A stretch of 64,000 nt of DNA from assembly GCA_028671895.1 (NCBI GenBank), contig CM053802.1, positions 35,316,201 through 35,380,200 of the forward strand, read 5' to 3'. Position numbers and translations under genes: made by a program. The notes under the pieces are model-generated. The model did not search any database. It was not told the DNA's origin and saw only the letters and a list, made by a program, of their open reading frames with translations. Shown one piece after another: positions 1-12,054 of the stretch (the first letter of the stretch is position 1; every line of letters begins with the position of its first letter). The DNA is from Oenanthe sinensis. Its lineage: Eukaryota > Streptophyta > Magnoliopsida > Apiales > Apiaceae.

Positions 1-1392
1 CTACTAAAATAATTAGTAAATTTTATGAAGTTATTAAAAGCTACCTTTTGTCATCGTATGCATATGACAACATACATCACTATGTATAAGTCATATTCGT
101 TCAGTGACCCTTTCACCATGACCGGTAAAAGGAGTTTTAGTCATTTTGCCAAATAAACCAAGATTCACATCCTTTTGTATAATTCCTAATCAAACTTATC
201 TAAGAATGCATCATTATGTATTCTGAAAATGCGTTTCTCATTAATATGGCCTCAATGACAGTGCCAAAGGTAATGTTTGATTTGAGTCACTTTAGAATAT
301 ATAATTTGTTAACTAGTTGTGCAATATTATAAGCCTCATCATCAAAATAGAATAAACAACTCTTGTTATTTAATTAAAATGAAAAAACCTTTCTTGTCCA
401 AACAAGAAACTAATATAATGTCTCTGCTAATTGTAAGCACGTTATAACAATTATCAAGTTCTAAATTTTCCTTGTAGGCCTAAAATTAAGTAACGAGTTC
501 CTTCAACCAAAAAAACTACCTTTACTCCAATTCTAACCTGATACTCAAAGCTTGACCATTACTAATCAACTTCTTCTGATCTTCTAAATAAGCATGACAT
601 TTTAATTTCTAGTTTCCCGATTTTTCATAGAAGCGACAATCGTCTTCTTTGTCAACACCTCATTCAGACTTTAGAGCCTGTTTTGGGATTGGACTTTGGT
701 TTGATAAGGAAAATAGATCAAATCTTCTCCTTGCCTTTCCATTTTCCTTTCCCTTTTGCATTCTCTATGTTTACCATCATTATAGTAGTAGTTCATGCAT
801 TTATCATGTTACTTTCAGCAGTTCTCAACATGCTTAGCAACTCAATAGGTGTTTTACCAATCTTATTCATTTTCTTGTTCATAACAAACTAAAAATATTT
901 GTTGTCCAGAGATTGTAAGATCAAATCTGGGTGAGCCTCTAGACCAATCTGGAAACCAAAAATGTCAGGGTATTCATTATACCCTATAGTCTTTAGAACA
1001 TGTGGTGTAACCGGGTCTCACTCTCCCTACTTGTAAGTGTATAGTACCCTTTAATCATCAAATATATCTGGAAGAGTCTCTCCCTCAAATATCCTTTAAG
1101 GGTGCTTAATCGTCTCACAAGCATCTATATGCTCATGTTGCTTCTTAAGCTCAGCACTCATAGTTCCAAGCATGAGACATGAAACATCAGTCACAACATC
1201 AATTTACTTCCAATAAGTACTATCATTTGCACATGTTATATTCTCAGCTTTAATAGTAGGGGAAGAGATTTGACTAACATCGTGGTGCCCGAGGAAGATC
1301 CTCAAGCTCCTATGTTAGTCAAGGAAATTTGTTCTCGTCAATTTGTCATTCTCAAGAATTGATCGTATAGAGAAGTTGTTTGTGTTTATCAT
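1..1392 (-). pseudogene. Angela-like copia gag-protease-integrase remnant (element B-)
   Basis: Decayed coding region of a Ty1/copia element read on the minus strand. Running down from 1392 it follows the same order as the better preserved copies in this window: gag (start MINTNNFSIRS, which matches MSNNTNTFSV of element C-), the CCHC knuckle near 600-650, protease, the integrase zinc-binding region, and the beginning of the integrase core at the window edge. Frameshifts and stops occur throughout and the CCHC knuckle is destroyed. It is the most diverged of the copia copies here. The rest of pol and the 3' LTR lie beyond position 1 or were lost. The plus-strand frames at 649-892 are antisense shadows. 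Assignment to the Angela-like family is by homology to the open copy at 28810-32775. Confidence 0.85.
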
Positions 1393-3161
1393 TTTATATC
1401 TACGATATTAAAGTGTATAAAATAAACTAGATTGCAGATTTAATATTAATTATGTCTAAGTGATTATGGTATATCATCATATACCGCCCACTATTTTTAT
1501 CAAACTAATAGCCCTAACTATTAATTCGGAAAGCATATCTTTAAATCTTTCTAGTGAGCCAAGATCCATATTTCATCCATGTTTTAAGATAGCGTTGGCT
1601 AATACACCCAAAACACGATTATTTAGGTAGACAACATTTGTCGATTATATCAAATATAACTCTTGGAAAGTTTGGTGGAACAACCCATTGTACACATTTA
1701 TCCAATAAATCTCACCAAACTCTATGCCTCTAACTCCACAATCCTATTGTGATGATATAGTTAAGTTAGACCCAACGTTTCAACAAACTAAGTCACTTAC
1801 TTATCACGTCTTCCCATGATTGATAAAAACACCTTGTTTTGAAAAACCCACACCTTCTCAATATAGATCTTGACGAGTATTAAATATTGGAAGGCATCCA
1901 ATTAACTCAATACGTATTTAAGAATTTTAATGGTTATATGAACGATCATGATCCCATCATAAAGAGATTCTCAATTTTTCCTTGATCAAATAATCCATTT
2001 TAATATTCATCAATGGTTCGATTTCCAGATCGTCGGAGAAGTCACAATCGGTCTCACTTAAAATCCAACTTTCTTATGAATAATAATTTGCTTTTGACAA
2101 AATATCTCCATATCAGAAAAAGAAAATTTATATTCAGTAACGTGTTTTATAAACACAAGAATCTCATGATCATTTGTTTAATTTTAAAATCTTGAATCGT
2201 TACAGATTTTATCTTTCTTAAGCAGGCATGACATGGGTGTCGTATCTAATACATACATCATTCAAACACATACATATCTACACATGCATTCATATACATA
2301 TATATATTGTGCTTAAATTAAACGTGTTTGGTTATGGCCACATCCTATGTGATATTTCCAAGCTAATGGAATTATCGAGGTCAATCTATGGTGGTTTCAA
2401 ATAATACACTATTACATGTCTTTATCTTCTTCATTGCTTCATCATCTGGATTGCCTCTTAGCTTCCTTGCTTCCAAGTTTCCATTGAAAATTACAATGAA
2501 TAATAAATAAATCTATTTAATGAAATTACAAGAAGAACTCGAGTTACATTCGAGATTAACAATTACAATGAATAAACCACATGCAAGTCATATTTAGAAA
2601 CTAAAACCATAAAACAAAGCCACTATCTTATGGATCTTTAGGTCATAACCATCCACCATGTTATCACATAACACATGTAATATATCTCAGATTATATAAA
2701 TATATCATATAATCATATATAACAAATTTTAAAATTTCAGAAAATCAATTAAATTTAAGTAAATAATAAATCGCCGTTTTGGGGCCTGTAACTTCATCAA
2801 ATGGGTTACATATGTGAAACTGACGATGTCAGTATTTCCTAGTGATACGATTCTAGTTAGAAAATACATATTGTTTACGAAAATCGGACACTGGACATTG
2901 ATTTCAGAAAATCTACCGAAGCCGTTTCAGAATTTGTATCGAATATGATTCCCATAATAAGAACAAACATGTATCATATACATACATCAATATACAAAAT
3001 CATCACATTATTATACATCATATGAATATCATATATTCAAAATCATATATACACGCATATATATACATATTGTATCGCAACAAAATCATGGCGGTCATAT
3101 ACATGCTCATATATATGAAAAATTGTTAAACACATAACCTAATTAAAACGTTTCGCAAGTA
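1393..3161 (-). other. 5' leader of element B-
   Basis: Untranslated region between the primer-binding site (3162-3173) and the gag start (1392) of B-. It is AT-rich and has no supported reading frame. It aligns by eye with the leader of element E (17987-19361), for example around 1800-2100 versus 18650-18960. It lacks the GC-rich hairpin array seen in A+ and E. Nothing else is recognised in it. Confidence 0.75.
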
Positions 3162-3173
3162 GCTATGATACCA
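3162..3173 (-). promoter_or_regulatory. Primer-binding site of element B-
   Basis: The minus strand reads TGGTATCATAGC, close to the complement of the 3' end of plant initiator-Met tRNA. It lies one base from the LTR terminus at 3175. One internal change weakens the match. Confidence 0.85.
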
Positions 3174-3174
3174 T

Positions 3175-3441
3175 TGAAGGGTTTTGAGACACAAACGCAG
3201 CGGAAAAACACGAAAAATAAATACAAAACGTAATATAAATCGAAATCCCCCGCAGGATCCATGCGAAAACAAAAGATTTAATTTGGAGATTATGAACAAA
3301 TACCTTAAAACGCTTTAACAGTTCATCAATGGAAGATTAATGGAGGTCCAAAACTTGTTTAATCACCACATATCCCGCTCACGCGATCTACGCTCTGCGG
3401 TATCCACACGAATACTTTTCATGAAGGATTGATGTGTACTA
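3175..3441 (-). repeat. Partial 5' LTR of element B-
   Basis: On the plus strand this begins TGAAGGGTTTTGAGACAC and is the reverse complement of the end of the B+ LTR at 50895-52438. It is cut at 3441 by the insertion of A-. The expected continuation of the B LTR is not found on the other side of A- at 17987. Confidence 0.8.
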
Positions 3442-5008
3442 TGTTGGGTTCCGAGGCATAAAACGCAGCGGATTAAACGTAAATATAACGAAAAATTTTC
3501 GGAACCCAAACCCTAGGATCCGTGTATAACCTTGGAAAGATTATGGTGAAACGGAATCATACCTTTGTTTGATCTTGACTACTACGAACTCAACGGAGAT
3601 CCTAGCTTTCACGACTTGTGTCTTCCTCTTGAAAACACCTCTATGGTATCCACACGAGCACCTTCAAGAACGTCTCACGATCTCGATTATGGAAAGGATG
3701 TACTAGCCTCCTCTAGATGATTTCAAAACTGCCTTTGATGTGCTTGCTGCTGCTGCTGCCTCTATAGGGTTTTTCTTATCAAAAAACGTTATGACCTATT
3801 AACCCTACATTATCTATTTATAATGGTTGGTTAATAGGCCCATAATAGCAACCCATAACAGCAAAGGCTAACCCATGTAGGTTTAGGATTAAATAATAAA
3901 ACCGAATTTTATTATTTAATTAATAACTAAGTCACACTTAATTATTAATGGCAGAATTCAAATTCGAATTTATATTATATCAATTAATTAAGTCTCACTT
4001 AATTAATATAATAAAATTCAAATAATCATCAATTAATTTAAATCTATAATTTAAATTAATTATTCATTTAAGTACTCTATGTTTGTGACCCTATAGGCTA
4101 TTATTTAATTAGCACTAATTTTATTCTCCAATAAAATTATAAACAATGAGCGGTATCTAGTAATACATCATTTCTACCCAATTAAATAATAATTAAATCG
4201 TGATTCGATAAAACCTTTCGTGATTAATGTTTCAGTGTAATATAATCCCTTTAACCATATATATTATAGATTAAACTCGAGGCATGTATTTAGTCATCCT
4301 CTTCAACATTTAATCCGGGTTTACTTTATCCATGAGTAGACTATGAAAACAAATCATTATTTGAGCACGGCCATGCATTTTATAGTCTCACTCAATCAAG
4401 AGGCCAATAATATCTCTCCTAATTATAGGAGGGTTAAATCCTTTATCTATCATTCATATTTCTCATACGACTCATGATATACCCGTTGTCCACTTTTATC
4501 ATCACCCGGTCAAAGGTAACTTTTAATGTAGTCAAAGTATATTAATCCTTGTATAGAAATATAATGATCTCAAGTCAAAAGATCATTACACCATTATCAC
4601 TGTGAGTCTTTCTTATGACTTTATTAAACATGAAGAATCTCACTGTGGGTCTGTCCAGTATCATGTACTCCTACATGTACCTATGTATTGACTTTAGTAT
4701 CCCCATACTTATAACCAATGAGATGTGGTTATCAGTCAAACAACATACTAGTCTATTTATGTATTATTATTGTCCTATAATAATAATACTCGACTAGGGA
4801 CATTTAAGAATATGATATATTATATAATCTCAAGTTCAAGTCATGTACTAAACTATACAATGTGTATCATGATTCTAAGGACATTTATTATGCTAACAAA
4901 TATATCGCAGTAATTAAAGTCATAATAAATACGTTTATTGAATAATCAATTGACATAAAGGTTTATCAAAATAAACATTGTATTGCCTCTAGGGCACCTA
5001 CACCAATA
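3442..5008 (-). repeat. 3' LTR of element A-
   Basis: Homologous to the A+ LTRs in reverse orientation; it begins TGTTGGGTTCCGAGG on the plus strand. The canonical terminal CA is mutated to TA at 5007-5008. The polypurine tract (complement of ATCTCCCACTTGC) follows at 5009-5021. The small plus-strand frames here, such as 4615-4797, also occur in the other A LTR and are not genes. Confidence 0.88.
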
Positions 5009-5022
5009 ATCTCCCACTTGCA

Positions 5023-5361
5023 CTAGAGCCAATCACCCATGTATCTAATACCCATGGAACTAGTGTGACCGTCGTGCTTCTTCTGCGACAAGCCTTTGGT
5101 CAGTGGGTCTGCAACGTTATCATTTGTGTGCACTTTACAAATGTGTATGTCACCCCTTTCATTAATCTCTCGAATGAGGTGATATCTCCTGAGTATGTGT
5201 TTGGTTCGGGAGTGAGCTCTAGGTTCTTTAGCCTGTGCAATGGCTCCATTATTATCGCAGTATAGATCAATGGGATCTGCGATCGATGGAACCACTCCCA
5301 AATCAGAAATGAATTTTCGAATCCAAACAGCTTCCTTAGCCGCTTCACAAGCTGCAATGTA
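5023..5361 (-). pseudogene. RNase H C-terminus of element A-
   Basis: Encodes the end of the copia polyprotein: the catalytic-Asp segment LYCDNNGAIAQAK, the conserved HILRRYHLIREIN stretch and the terminal SSMGIRYMGDWL, stopping at 5023-5025. The reading frame stays open past 5361, but there it enters LTR C sequence, giving a false N-terminal extension up to 5517. The true upstream part of this RNase H is at 13655-14518, on the other side of the inserted C- element. Confidence 0.88.
5314..5361. repeat. 48-bp direct repeat flanking element C- (left copy)
   Basis: Identical to 13655-13702. Both copies are RNase H sequence of element A-. It is far longer than the 5-bp duplication a copia insertion makes, and it joins directly to a truncated LTR C at a shared ATGTA. 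Confidence 0.9.
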
Positions 5362-5542
5362 TAACGTTGGATGATTATGGTGAAGAAGTATGTACCTTAA
5401 CAAAGCTTTCGTATGCTGTTTAATGGAGGTCCAGAAAGATGAATCACAGCAGTCCTTTGTTGCAAAGATTTGCTCTCTAAAGAAGTCCACACGAACGTCC
5501 GATCGTCCTACGATCACCGGAGTCGGTACTAGCCGAATTGTT

Positions 5543-5578
<36 letters not shown>

Positions 5579-6607
5579 TCTAGCCTCTCTTGATATTGAG
5601 CAGCTAGGGTTTTTTCTCTAAAACGAAATTTGATGATTAAACCCTAATACTATACAACATTATGTATATATAGGGGAGAGAGAGATTTTGGGCCTAACCC
5701 TAATCCATGTGGTTTCCAAAACCCATTATGACTTTGGGTGATTATTATTATTAAATCTGAATTCTAATATAATTAATCAAGGCCCACTTAATTAATTCAA
5801 TAATTAAATTCGAATAATAATAATAATACTTATTAAATCTGAATTCTAATATAATTAATCAAACTCGAGGCATGTATAGTGTCATCCTCTTCAACGTTTA
5901 ATCTCGGTTTCCTTGATCAATGAGTAGACTATTTAAACAAATCAATATTTGAGCATGGCCATGCATTTCATAGTCTCACTCAATCAAGAGGCCAATAATA
6001 TCACTCCTAGAATTGGAGGGTTAAATCCTATATCTAGCATTCATATTCCTCATACGATTCATAGCATACCCAATGTACACCTTTATCATTACCCGGTTAA
6101 GGATAACTTTGAGTATAATCAAAGTATATTAATTCTTGTATAGAAATATAATGATTTCAAGTCAGAGGATCATTACATCATTATCACAGTGAGATTTCTT
6201 ATGACACTTATTAACATGTAGAATCTCACGACGGGTCTTTCCAGTGTCATGTATTGATACGTACACTTATGTTCTTGACTTTAGTATCACCATACCTATG
6301 ACCAATGAGATTTGGTCATCCGTCAACAAACATACTAGTCTTATTGCATTATTATTGTCCTTAAATAATAATACTTGACTAGGGAATTTTAGGAATAAAA
6401 TACTATTCATATAATCTCATTTTTAAGTCACATACTTAAAGATATATATTACGTATTAATATTCCAAGGACATTTATTATCCTTTCAATTTATAACGCAG
6501 TAAATAAAGACATAATAAATAATAATTAAATAATCACATAAAACATAATCCTTAATTGTTTTTAATAAAACATTAAAAGTATTGTCTCTAGGACACCAAT
6601 ACTAACA
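5357..6607 (-). repeat. 3' LTR of element C-, doubly deleted
   Basis: Matches 12132-13654 of the other C LTR. The first 77 bp are missing at the A- junction. A 283-bp block equivalent to 12627-12909 is missing, with ATCAA at both breakpoints. It contains a TC microsatellite of about 31 bp at 5545-5575, against about 22 bp at 12320-12341 in the sister LTR. Confidence 0.9.
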
Positions 6608-6621
6608 ATCTCCCACTTGTA
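6608..6621 (-). other. Polypurine tract of element C-
   Basis: On the minus strand TACAAGTGGGAGAT lies directly next to the LTR start. It has the same form as in A+ (32778-32789) and B+. It is the expected plus-strand primer for reverse transcription. Confidence 0.8.
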
Positions 6622-7090
6622 CTAGAGCCAATCTCTCATGTATCTAATACCCATGGAACTAGTATGACCTTCGTGCTTCTGCTGCGACAAAGCCTTAGTC
6701 AGTGGGTCTGCATTATTCTTATTAGTATGCACTTTACATATATGTATATCTCCTTGATCATTAATCTCATTAATTAAGTGATATCTCCTAAGTACATCCC
6801 CAAACAATCTCTTTGGTTGCTTCATAAGCATCAATATACTCAGGCTCTATTGTAGAATCAACAAATGTCTCTGCTGTGAACCATTCCAGCATACAATATC
6901 TCAATTTAGACAAAACACAAATCCAGACTAAGAAATCGAATCATCCTTGTCTGTCTAGAAACTAGCGTCGGTGTAACCTTTTACAACTAGCTTATCTTCT
7001 CCTCCATATACCATGAATTAATTTTTTAGTCCTCTTCAAGTACTTAAGAATATTCTTGACTACTGTCCAGTGACCTTCACCTGGATTAGA
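6622..7090 (-). pseudogene. RNase H of element C-, deleted
   Basis: RNase H remnant ending SSMGIRYMRDWL at 6622. Around 6800 about 41 codons are missing between the AVW and LRRYHLINEIN segments, including the catalytic LYCDNNGA motif. The junction shifts frame and meets a stop. The same junction, with shared nearby changes (EPEYIDA in place of EAEYIAA), occurs in B+ at about 50700, so the deletion is inherited rather than local. A second deletion near 7091 joins LSQS directly to RYQSNPGEGHW, removing about 64 codons between RT and RNase H. Confidence 0.85.
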
Positions 7091-7846
7091 CTAGTATCTA
7101 CTCTGACTTAGGCCGATCATTCTTCTTGATCTATCTCTATAGATCTTGATACCTAAAATATAGGTCGCTTCGCCTAAGTCTTTCATTGAGAAATTCTTAC
7201 TCAACCAAGTCTTAACAGCCTGTAAAGAAGGAATGTCATTCCCTATTATTAATATATCATCAACATATAATTCTAGGAATGCCACATTGCTCCCACTTAC
7301 CTTCTTGTAAACACATGGTTCATCTTCATTTTGAATAAACCCAAACTCTTTGACAGTTTCATCAAAACAAATGTTCCATCTCCTTGAGGCTTGTTTCAAT
7401 CCATAAATGGATCGACGCAGCTTACATACCTTTACAACATTCTTTGGATCAACAAAACCTTCAGGCTGTGTCATATACACATCCATATCTTCTTCAAGGC
7501 TCCCATTTAAGAAAGCGGTTTTGACATCCATCTGCCAGATTTCATAATCATAGTAAGCAGCTATAGCAAGCAAAATCCTGATGGACTTGACCATAGCCAC
7601 TGGTGAAAAAGTCTCATCATAGTCAATACCATGAATTTGGTTGAAACCTTTTACCACCAATCGTGCCTTATAGGTCTGTACATTACCATCCATGTCGGTC
7701 TTCTTCTTGAAAACCCACTTGCACCCAATAGGTTTTACCCCTTTAGGTGGATCAACCAAAGTCCATACTTGATTAGTATACATGGATTCCATCTCAGATT
7801 TCACGGCATCCAGCCATCTCTTGGATTCTGGAGTGTTCATAGCATC
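7091..7846 (-). pseudogene. Reverse transcriptase of element C-
   Basis: Copia RT domain with GCKWVFKKKTDMDGNVQ, the first catalytic Asp in WQMDVKTAFLNG, and the active-site motif YVDDILIIGND followed by FSMKDLGEATYILGIKIYRD. The frame stays open for about 249 codons from 7840. It is separated from the integrase part by a stop just upstream. RT itself looks catalytically complete, but the polyprotein around it is broken. Confidence 0.88.
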
Positions 7847-8935
7847 TTAGTAGGTGAGAGGCTCATCTTCGTCGATAAGCATCACATCACTATCTTGAGT
7901 TAAGAGAAATCCATAATATCTCTCAGGCTTATGGCGAATCCTACTAGACCTACGAATAACCTGTGTTTCTTGAGCAGTGTTGTGGTCTTGTACATCCTGC
8001 TCAAGTTCCTCCATCGGTTCAATGTTATCTTGTGGGCCTCGAACTTCATCGAGATCTATTATCCTCCCACTATTTTTCTTCGAAAGCATTTCTATTTCAA
8101 GAAAAACTGTAGTTCGAGCAACAAACACTTTGTTCTCGAAAGGATTATAGAATGAATAACCCTTTGTTTCAATTGGGTATCCCACAAAATTATATTTGTC
8201 TGATTTAGGTCCTAGCTTGTCAGAAGTTAAACGTTTCACAAACGCTTCACATCCCCATATTTTCATAAATGACATTCTATGACGTTTCTTAGTCCATATC
8301 TCATATGGAGTCTTCTGAACCGTTTTAGTAGGAACTCGGTTAAGTGTATAAGCAGCCGTCTCCAGGGCGTAGCCCCATAAACTAAGTGGAAGATCTGCAT
8401 GACTCATCATCGATCGTACCATGTCCAACAAAGTACGATTCCTCCTTTTAGAAACTCCATTCCATTGTGGTGTTCCGGGAGGAGTGAGTTGTGATACAAT
8501 ACCACACTCTTTTAATAAACTCTTAAATTCATGGCTTAAGTATTCACCTCCACGATCAGATCATAGAGTCTTAATACTTTCGCCAGTTTGCTTTTCTACT
8601 TCAGCTTTGTATTCTTTGAACTTTTCAAAAGAATCGGATTTGTTCTTCATAAGATACACATATCTACTGAAATTATCAGTAAACGTGATAAAGTAGTAAA
8701 AGCCATCTCTTGTCATAGTACGCATAGGACCACATACATCACTATGTATAAGTTCTAATCGTTCAGTGTCCCTTTCACCTTGTCCAGTAAAAGGAGATTT
8801 AGTCATTTTTCCAATGAGACAAGGTTCGCATGCTTCGTATGATTCAAAGTCAAACTTATCCAAGTATCCATCCTTATGTAACTTGGAAATGCGCTTCTCA
8901 TTTATATGGCCTAAACGACAGTGCCAGAGGTATGT
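7847..8935 (-). pseudogene. Integrase of element C-
   Basis: Copia integrase: zinc-binding HCRLGH region, then core motifs HSDVCGPM, SDRGGEYLS and NGVSKRRNR. The third catalytic residue, normally Glu in NGVSERRNR, is Lys here, so the enzyme should be inactive. In-frame stops lie at the beginning (CAA to TAA near 8936) and before SDRGG (CGA to TGA near 8565). A two-codon gap follows DNFSRY. The C-terminal stretch (8431-7847) ends in the linker before RT. Confidence 0.88.
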
Positions 8936-9618
8936 TTAATTTGAGTCATTTATTTTAAGACGTTTGTTATTCACATTATAGATAGGAGTGTCTAAATCAA
9001 GAACATATAAACTGTTAAATAAACGTGCAACCTCATAGGTAACATTATTCAAAGAAAAAGAACAACTATTGTTATGAATTAAAATGCAAAACCTTTCTTG
9101 TCTAAACAAGAAACCGAAATAATGTTTCTGCAAATTGCAGGCACGTAAAAACAGTTCTCAAGTTCTAAAATAAGCCCAGTGGGCAATGATAAATAATAAG
9201 TCCCTACAGCTAAAACAACAACCTTTGCTCCATTGCCAACTCGTAGGTCGACCTCTCCTTTAGCCAAAGTCCTACTCCTTTGTAGTTCATGTACATTTAT
9301 ACAAATGTGAGAACCACATCTAGTATCCAATACCCATGATGTAGAAGTTGACAAATTGACCTCTATAACATAAATACCTGAATCAGAAGCTTGACCAGCC
9401 TTCTTCTTCTTCAGATCCTCCAAATAAGCATGACAGTTTCTCTTCCAATGACCTGGTTTACCATAGTAGTGACAATCACCCTTTGCAACAACACCCTTAG
9501 GCTTTAAAGCCTGTTTGGGATTAGCCTTTGGCTTGGGACCAGAAGCAGATCCAATCTTCTTCTTTCCCTTCCATTTGCCTTTCCTATTAGCCTTACATTT
9601 GTTATCTACCATCAACAT
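8936..9618 (-). pseudogene. Gag C-terminus and protease of element C-
   Basis: Basic Gag C-terminal region (GKWKGKKKIGS), then a CCHC knuckle with one Cys replaced by Tyr (CHYYGKPGHWKRNC). The aspartic protease follows, with WVLDTRCGSHICIN: the catalytic DTG is DTR. A one-base loss near 9085-9100 shifts frame at CLDKKGFAF, after which the sequence continues in another frame to 8936. The domain order matches the open copy in A+. Confidence 0.88.
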
Positions 9619-10236
9619 GGCAGCAGGTTCAACCTTTTCATGTTGGTTTTAATAGTTCGTAACATGGCCAACAATTCAGTGGGTGTTTTTTCTATCTCAT
9701 TCATATTGTAGTTCATAACAAAATGAGTATAGTTGTGGTTCAAAGATTGCAAGATTAAGTCAATCTGAGCTTCCAAACCAATCGGGAAACCAAAAGTATC
9801 AAGGTACTCAATATAACCTACATCTTCAGAACATGTGGTTGAACAGGTTCACGCTCTCCCTGTTTGCAAGATACAGTGCTTTGCTCGTGTCGAACCTTTC
9901 TTGACGAGCTTGTCCCTCAAACATTCTTTGAAGGTGTTCAATCATCTCATAAGCATCTATATGCTCATGTTGTTTTTGAAGCTCAGCACTCATGGTTGCC
10001 AGCATGAGACATGCAATATCATTCACATCATCAATATGCTTCTGATAAGCATTTTGCTGAACGCGAGTTGCATTCTCAGCAGGAGGAGAAGGTGAAGGAA
10101 TTTCAATGACATGGAGCTTACGCTCTTGCCTGAGGACAATCCTCAAATTCCTATACCAATCCAGGAAGTTAGTTCCTGTCAGCTTGTCATTCTCAAGGGT
10201 TACTCGTACGGAGAAAGTATTTGTATTGTTTGACAT
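9619..10236 (-). pseudogene. Gag N-terminal part of element C-
   Basis: Starts MSNNTNTFSV at 10236 and reads through the copia Gag core (FLDWYRNLRIVLRQERKLHV, AYEMIEHLQRMFEGQ). The start is supported by the aligned starts in A+ (28810), E (19362) and B- (1392). A frameshift after SKALY near 9850 ends the frame at 9826. The remaining Gag sequence, including the motif homologous to YIEYLDTLGFPIGPE, lies out of frame down to 9619. Confidence 0.88.
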
Positions 10237-12041
10237 TTAAATATCTACAATGTTTAAAATGCATAAAATAAACATTAGATTGTCTGAGTTATTTATTATG
10301 TTCAAATGATTATGATATATTCATAATATATCTCCCACTATTTTTATCAAATTAATAGCCCTTACTATTAATTTGGAAAGTATATCCCATAATTCTTTCT
10401 AGTGAGCCAAGATCCATATTTCGTCATGTCCTAAGTCAACCACTGGAAGTCCTTAAAAAATGATTATTTAGGTAGACAACAGTTGTCAATTATATCATAT
10501 ATAATTCTTGGATAGTTTGGTGAACAACGATTAATCTTATCTATCTAATAGACTTTACCAAACTCTATGCTTCTAAGTTCATAATGGTTGAATATAACCG
10601 TTTATTTTCACCTTATTATGACGACTCAGTTAAGTTAGACCCAATGATACAACGGCCGAATATAACCGTTTATATTCGTCGCATCTCACCACGATAGATA
10701 GGAGTCCCCTGCCACTGACAGTCCTTCCCCTAATCGATCTAGGATTCGATGAGTGTTCATTCATTGGAAAGCATCCGAGTAAAACTTAATATTTTGTTAA
10801 GGGGTTTAGAAAATTTATAACGATCATGATCACATCATAAAGAGATCCTCAATTTTTCCTTGAACCAAATATTTCAAATTGACATCTTAAATTGTTCATT
10901 TCCCAGGTAGATGAAGGGTACCAGTGGTCACACTTAAAACCCATCAGCCTTACGAATACGCATATCCGTTTTTGTCAGAAAATCCCAGTTATAGATATCA
11001 AAAATCAATATTTAATTCCGTGTTTTAAAAATCCATATTTCATAAACATAAGAATCTCATGATCGTTTGTTAATTTTAAAATCTTGAATCGTTACAGATT
11101 TTATCTTTCTTAAGCAGACATGGCATGGGTGTCGTATCTAATACATACATCATTCCAACACATACATCATTCTAACACATACATATCTACACATGCATTT
11201 ATATACATATATGTATTGTGCATAAATTAAAAGTGTTTGGTTATGGCCCCATCCTATGTGATATTTCCAAGCTAATGGAATTATCAAAGTCAATCTATGG
11301 TGGTTTCAAATACTACACTATTACATGTCTTTATCTTCTTCATTGCTCCATCATCTGGATTGCCTCCTAGCTTCCTTGCTTCCAAGTCTCCATTGAACAA
11401 TTACATTGAATAATAAATAAATTTATTCTAATGAAATTACAAGAAGAACTCGAGTTACATTCGAGATTAACAATTACAATGAATAAACGACATGCAAGTC
11501 GTATTTAGAAACCAAAACCATAAAACAAAACCACTATCCTATGGGTCTTTAGGCCATAACCATCCACCATGTTATCACATAACACATGTAATATATCTCA
11601 GATTATATAAACATATCATATAATCATATATAATAAATTTCGAAATTTCAGAAAATAATAAATCGCCGTTTCGGGGCCTGTAACGTCGACAAACGGCTTA
11701 CAGACGCGAAGCTGACAACGTCAGTATTGCTCAGTGACACGATTCCAGTCAGAAAACACATATCTTTTGTGAAAATCGGACACTGGACACAAATTTCAGA
11801 AAATCTACCGAAACCGTTTCAGAATTCGTATCGAATACGATTTCCATAACAAGAACAAACATGTATCATATACATACAGCAATACACACAATCATCCCAT
11901 GATTATACAACACATGAATATCATATATTCAAAATCATATAAAATATATATATCAATATATAGTCATGACATATCATATATATGTTTACATACATCGAAA
12001 AATTGTTAAACACATAACCAAATCATCCCATTATACACGTA
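10237..12041 (-). other. 5' leader of element C-
   Basis: Non-coding, AT-rich leader between the primer-binding site and gag. It is similar to the A- leader (14519-16430) around 10260-11100. No GC-rich hairpin array is present. I see no other feature. Confidence 0.75.
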
Positions 12042-12053
12042 GCTCTGATGCCA
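12042..12053 (-). promoter_or_regulatory. Primer-binding site of element C-
   Basis: Minus strand TGGCATCAGAGC, one mismatch from the complement of initiator-Met tRNA. It lies one base from the LTR end at 12055. Confidence 0.88.
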
Positions 12054-12054
12054 T

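Noticed and set aside
649..892. Two overlapping plus-strand frames
   Set aside because: They are antisense to the Gag C-terminus of B-; the plus-strand frame at the equivalent place of other copies is not conserved as protein.
4615..4797. 60-codon frame in an LTR, repeated at 17593-17775
   Set aside because: It occurs only because both A- LTRs share the sequence, and it has no recognisable protein features.
5390..5593. Frame containing a run of Ser-Leu codons, repeated at 12165-12350
   Set aside because: It comes from the CT microsatellite in the C LTR and its length changes with the repeat number.
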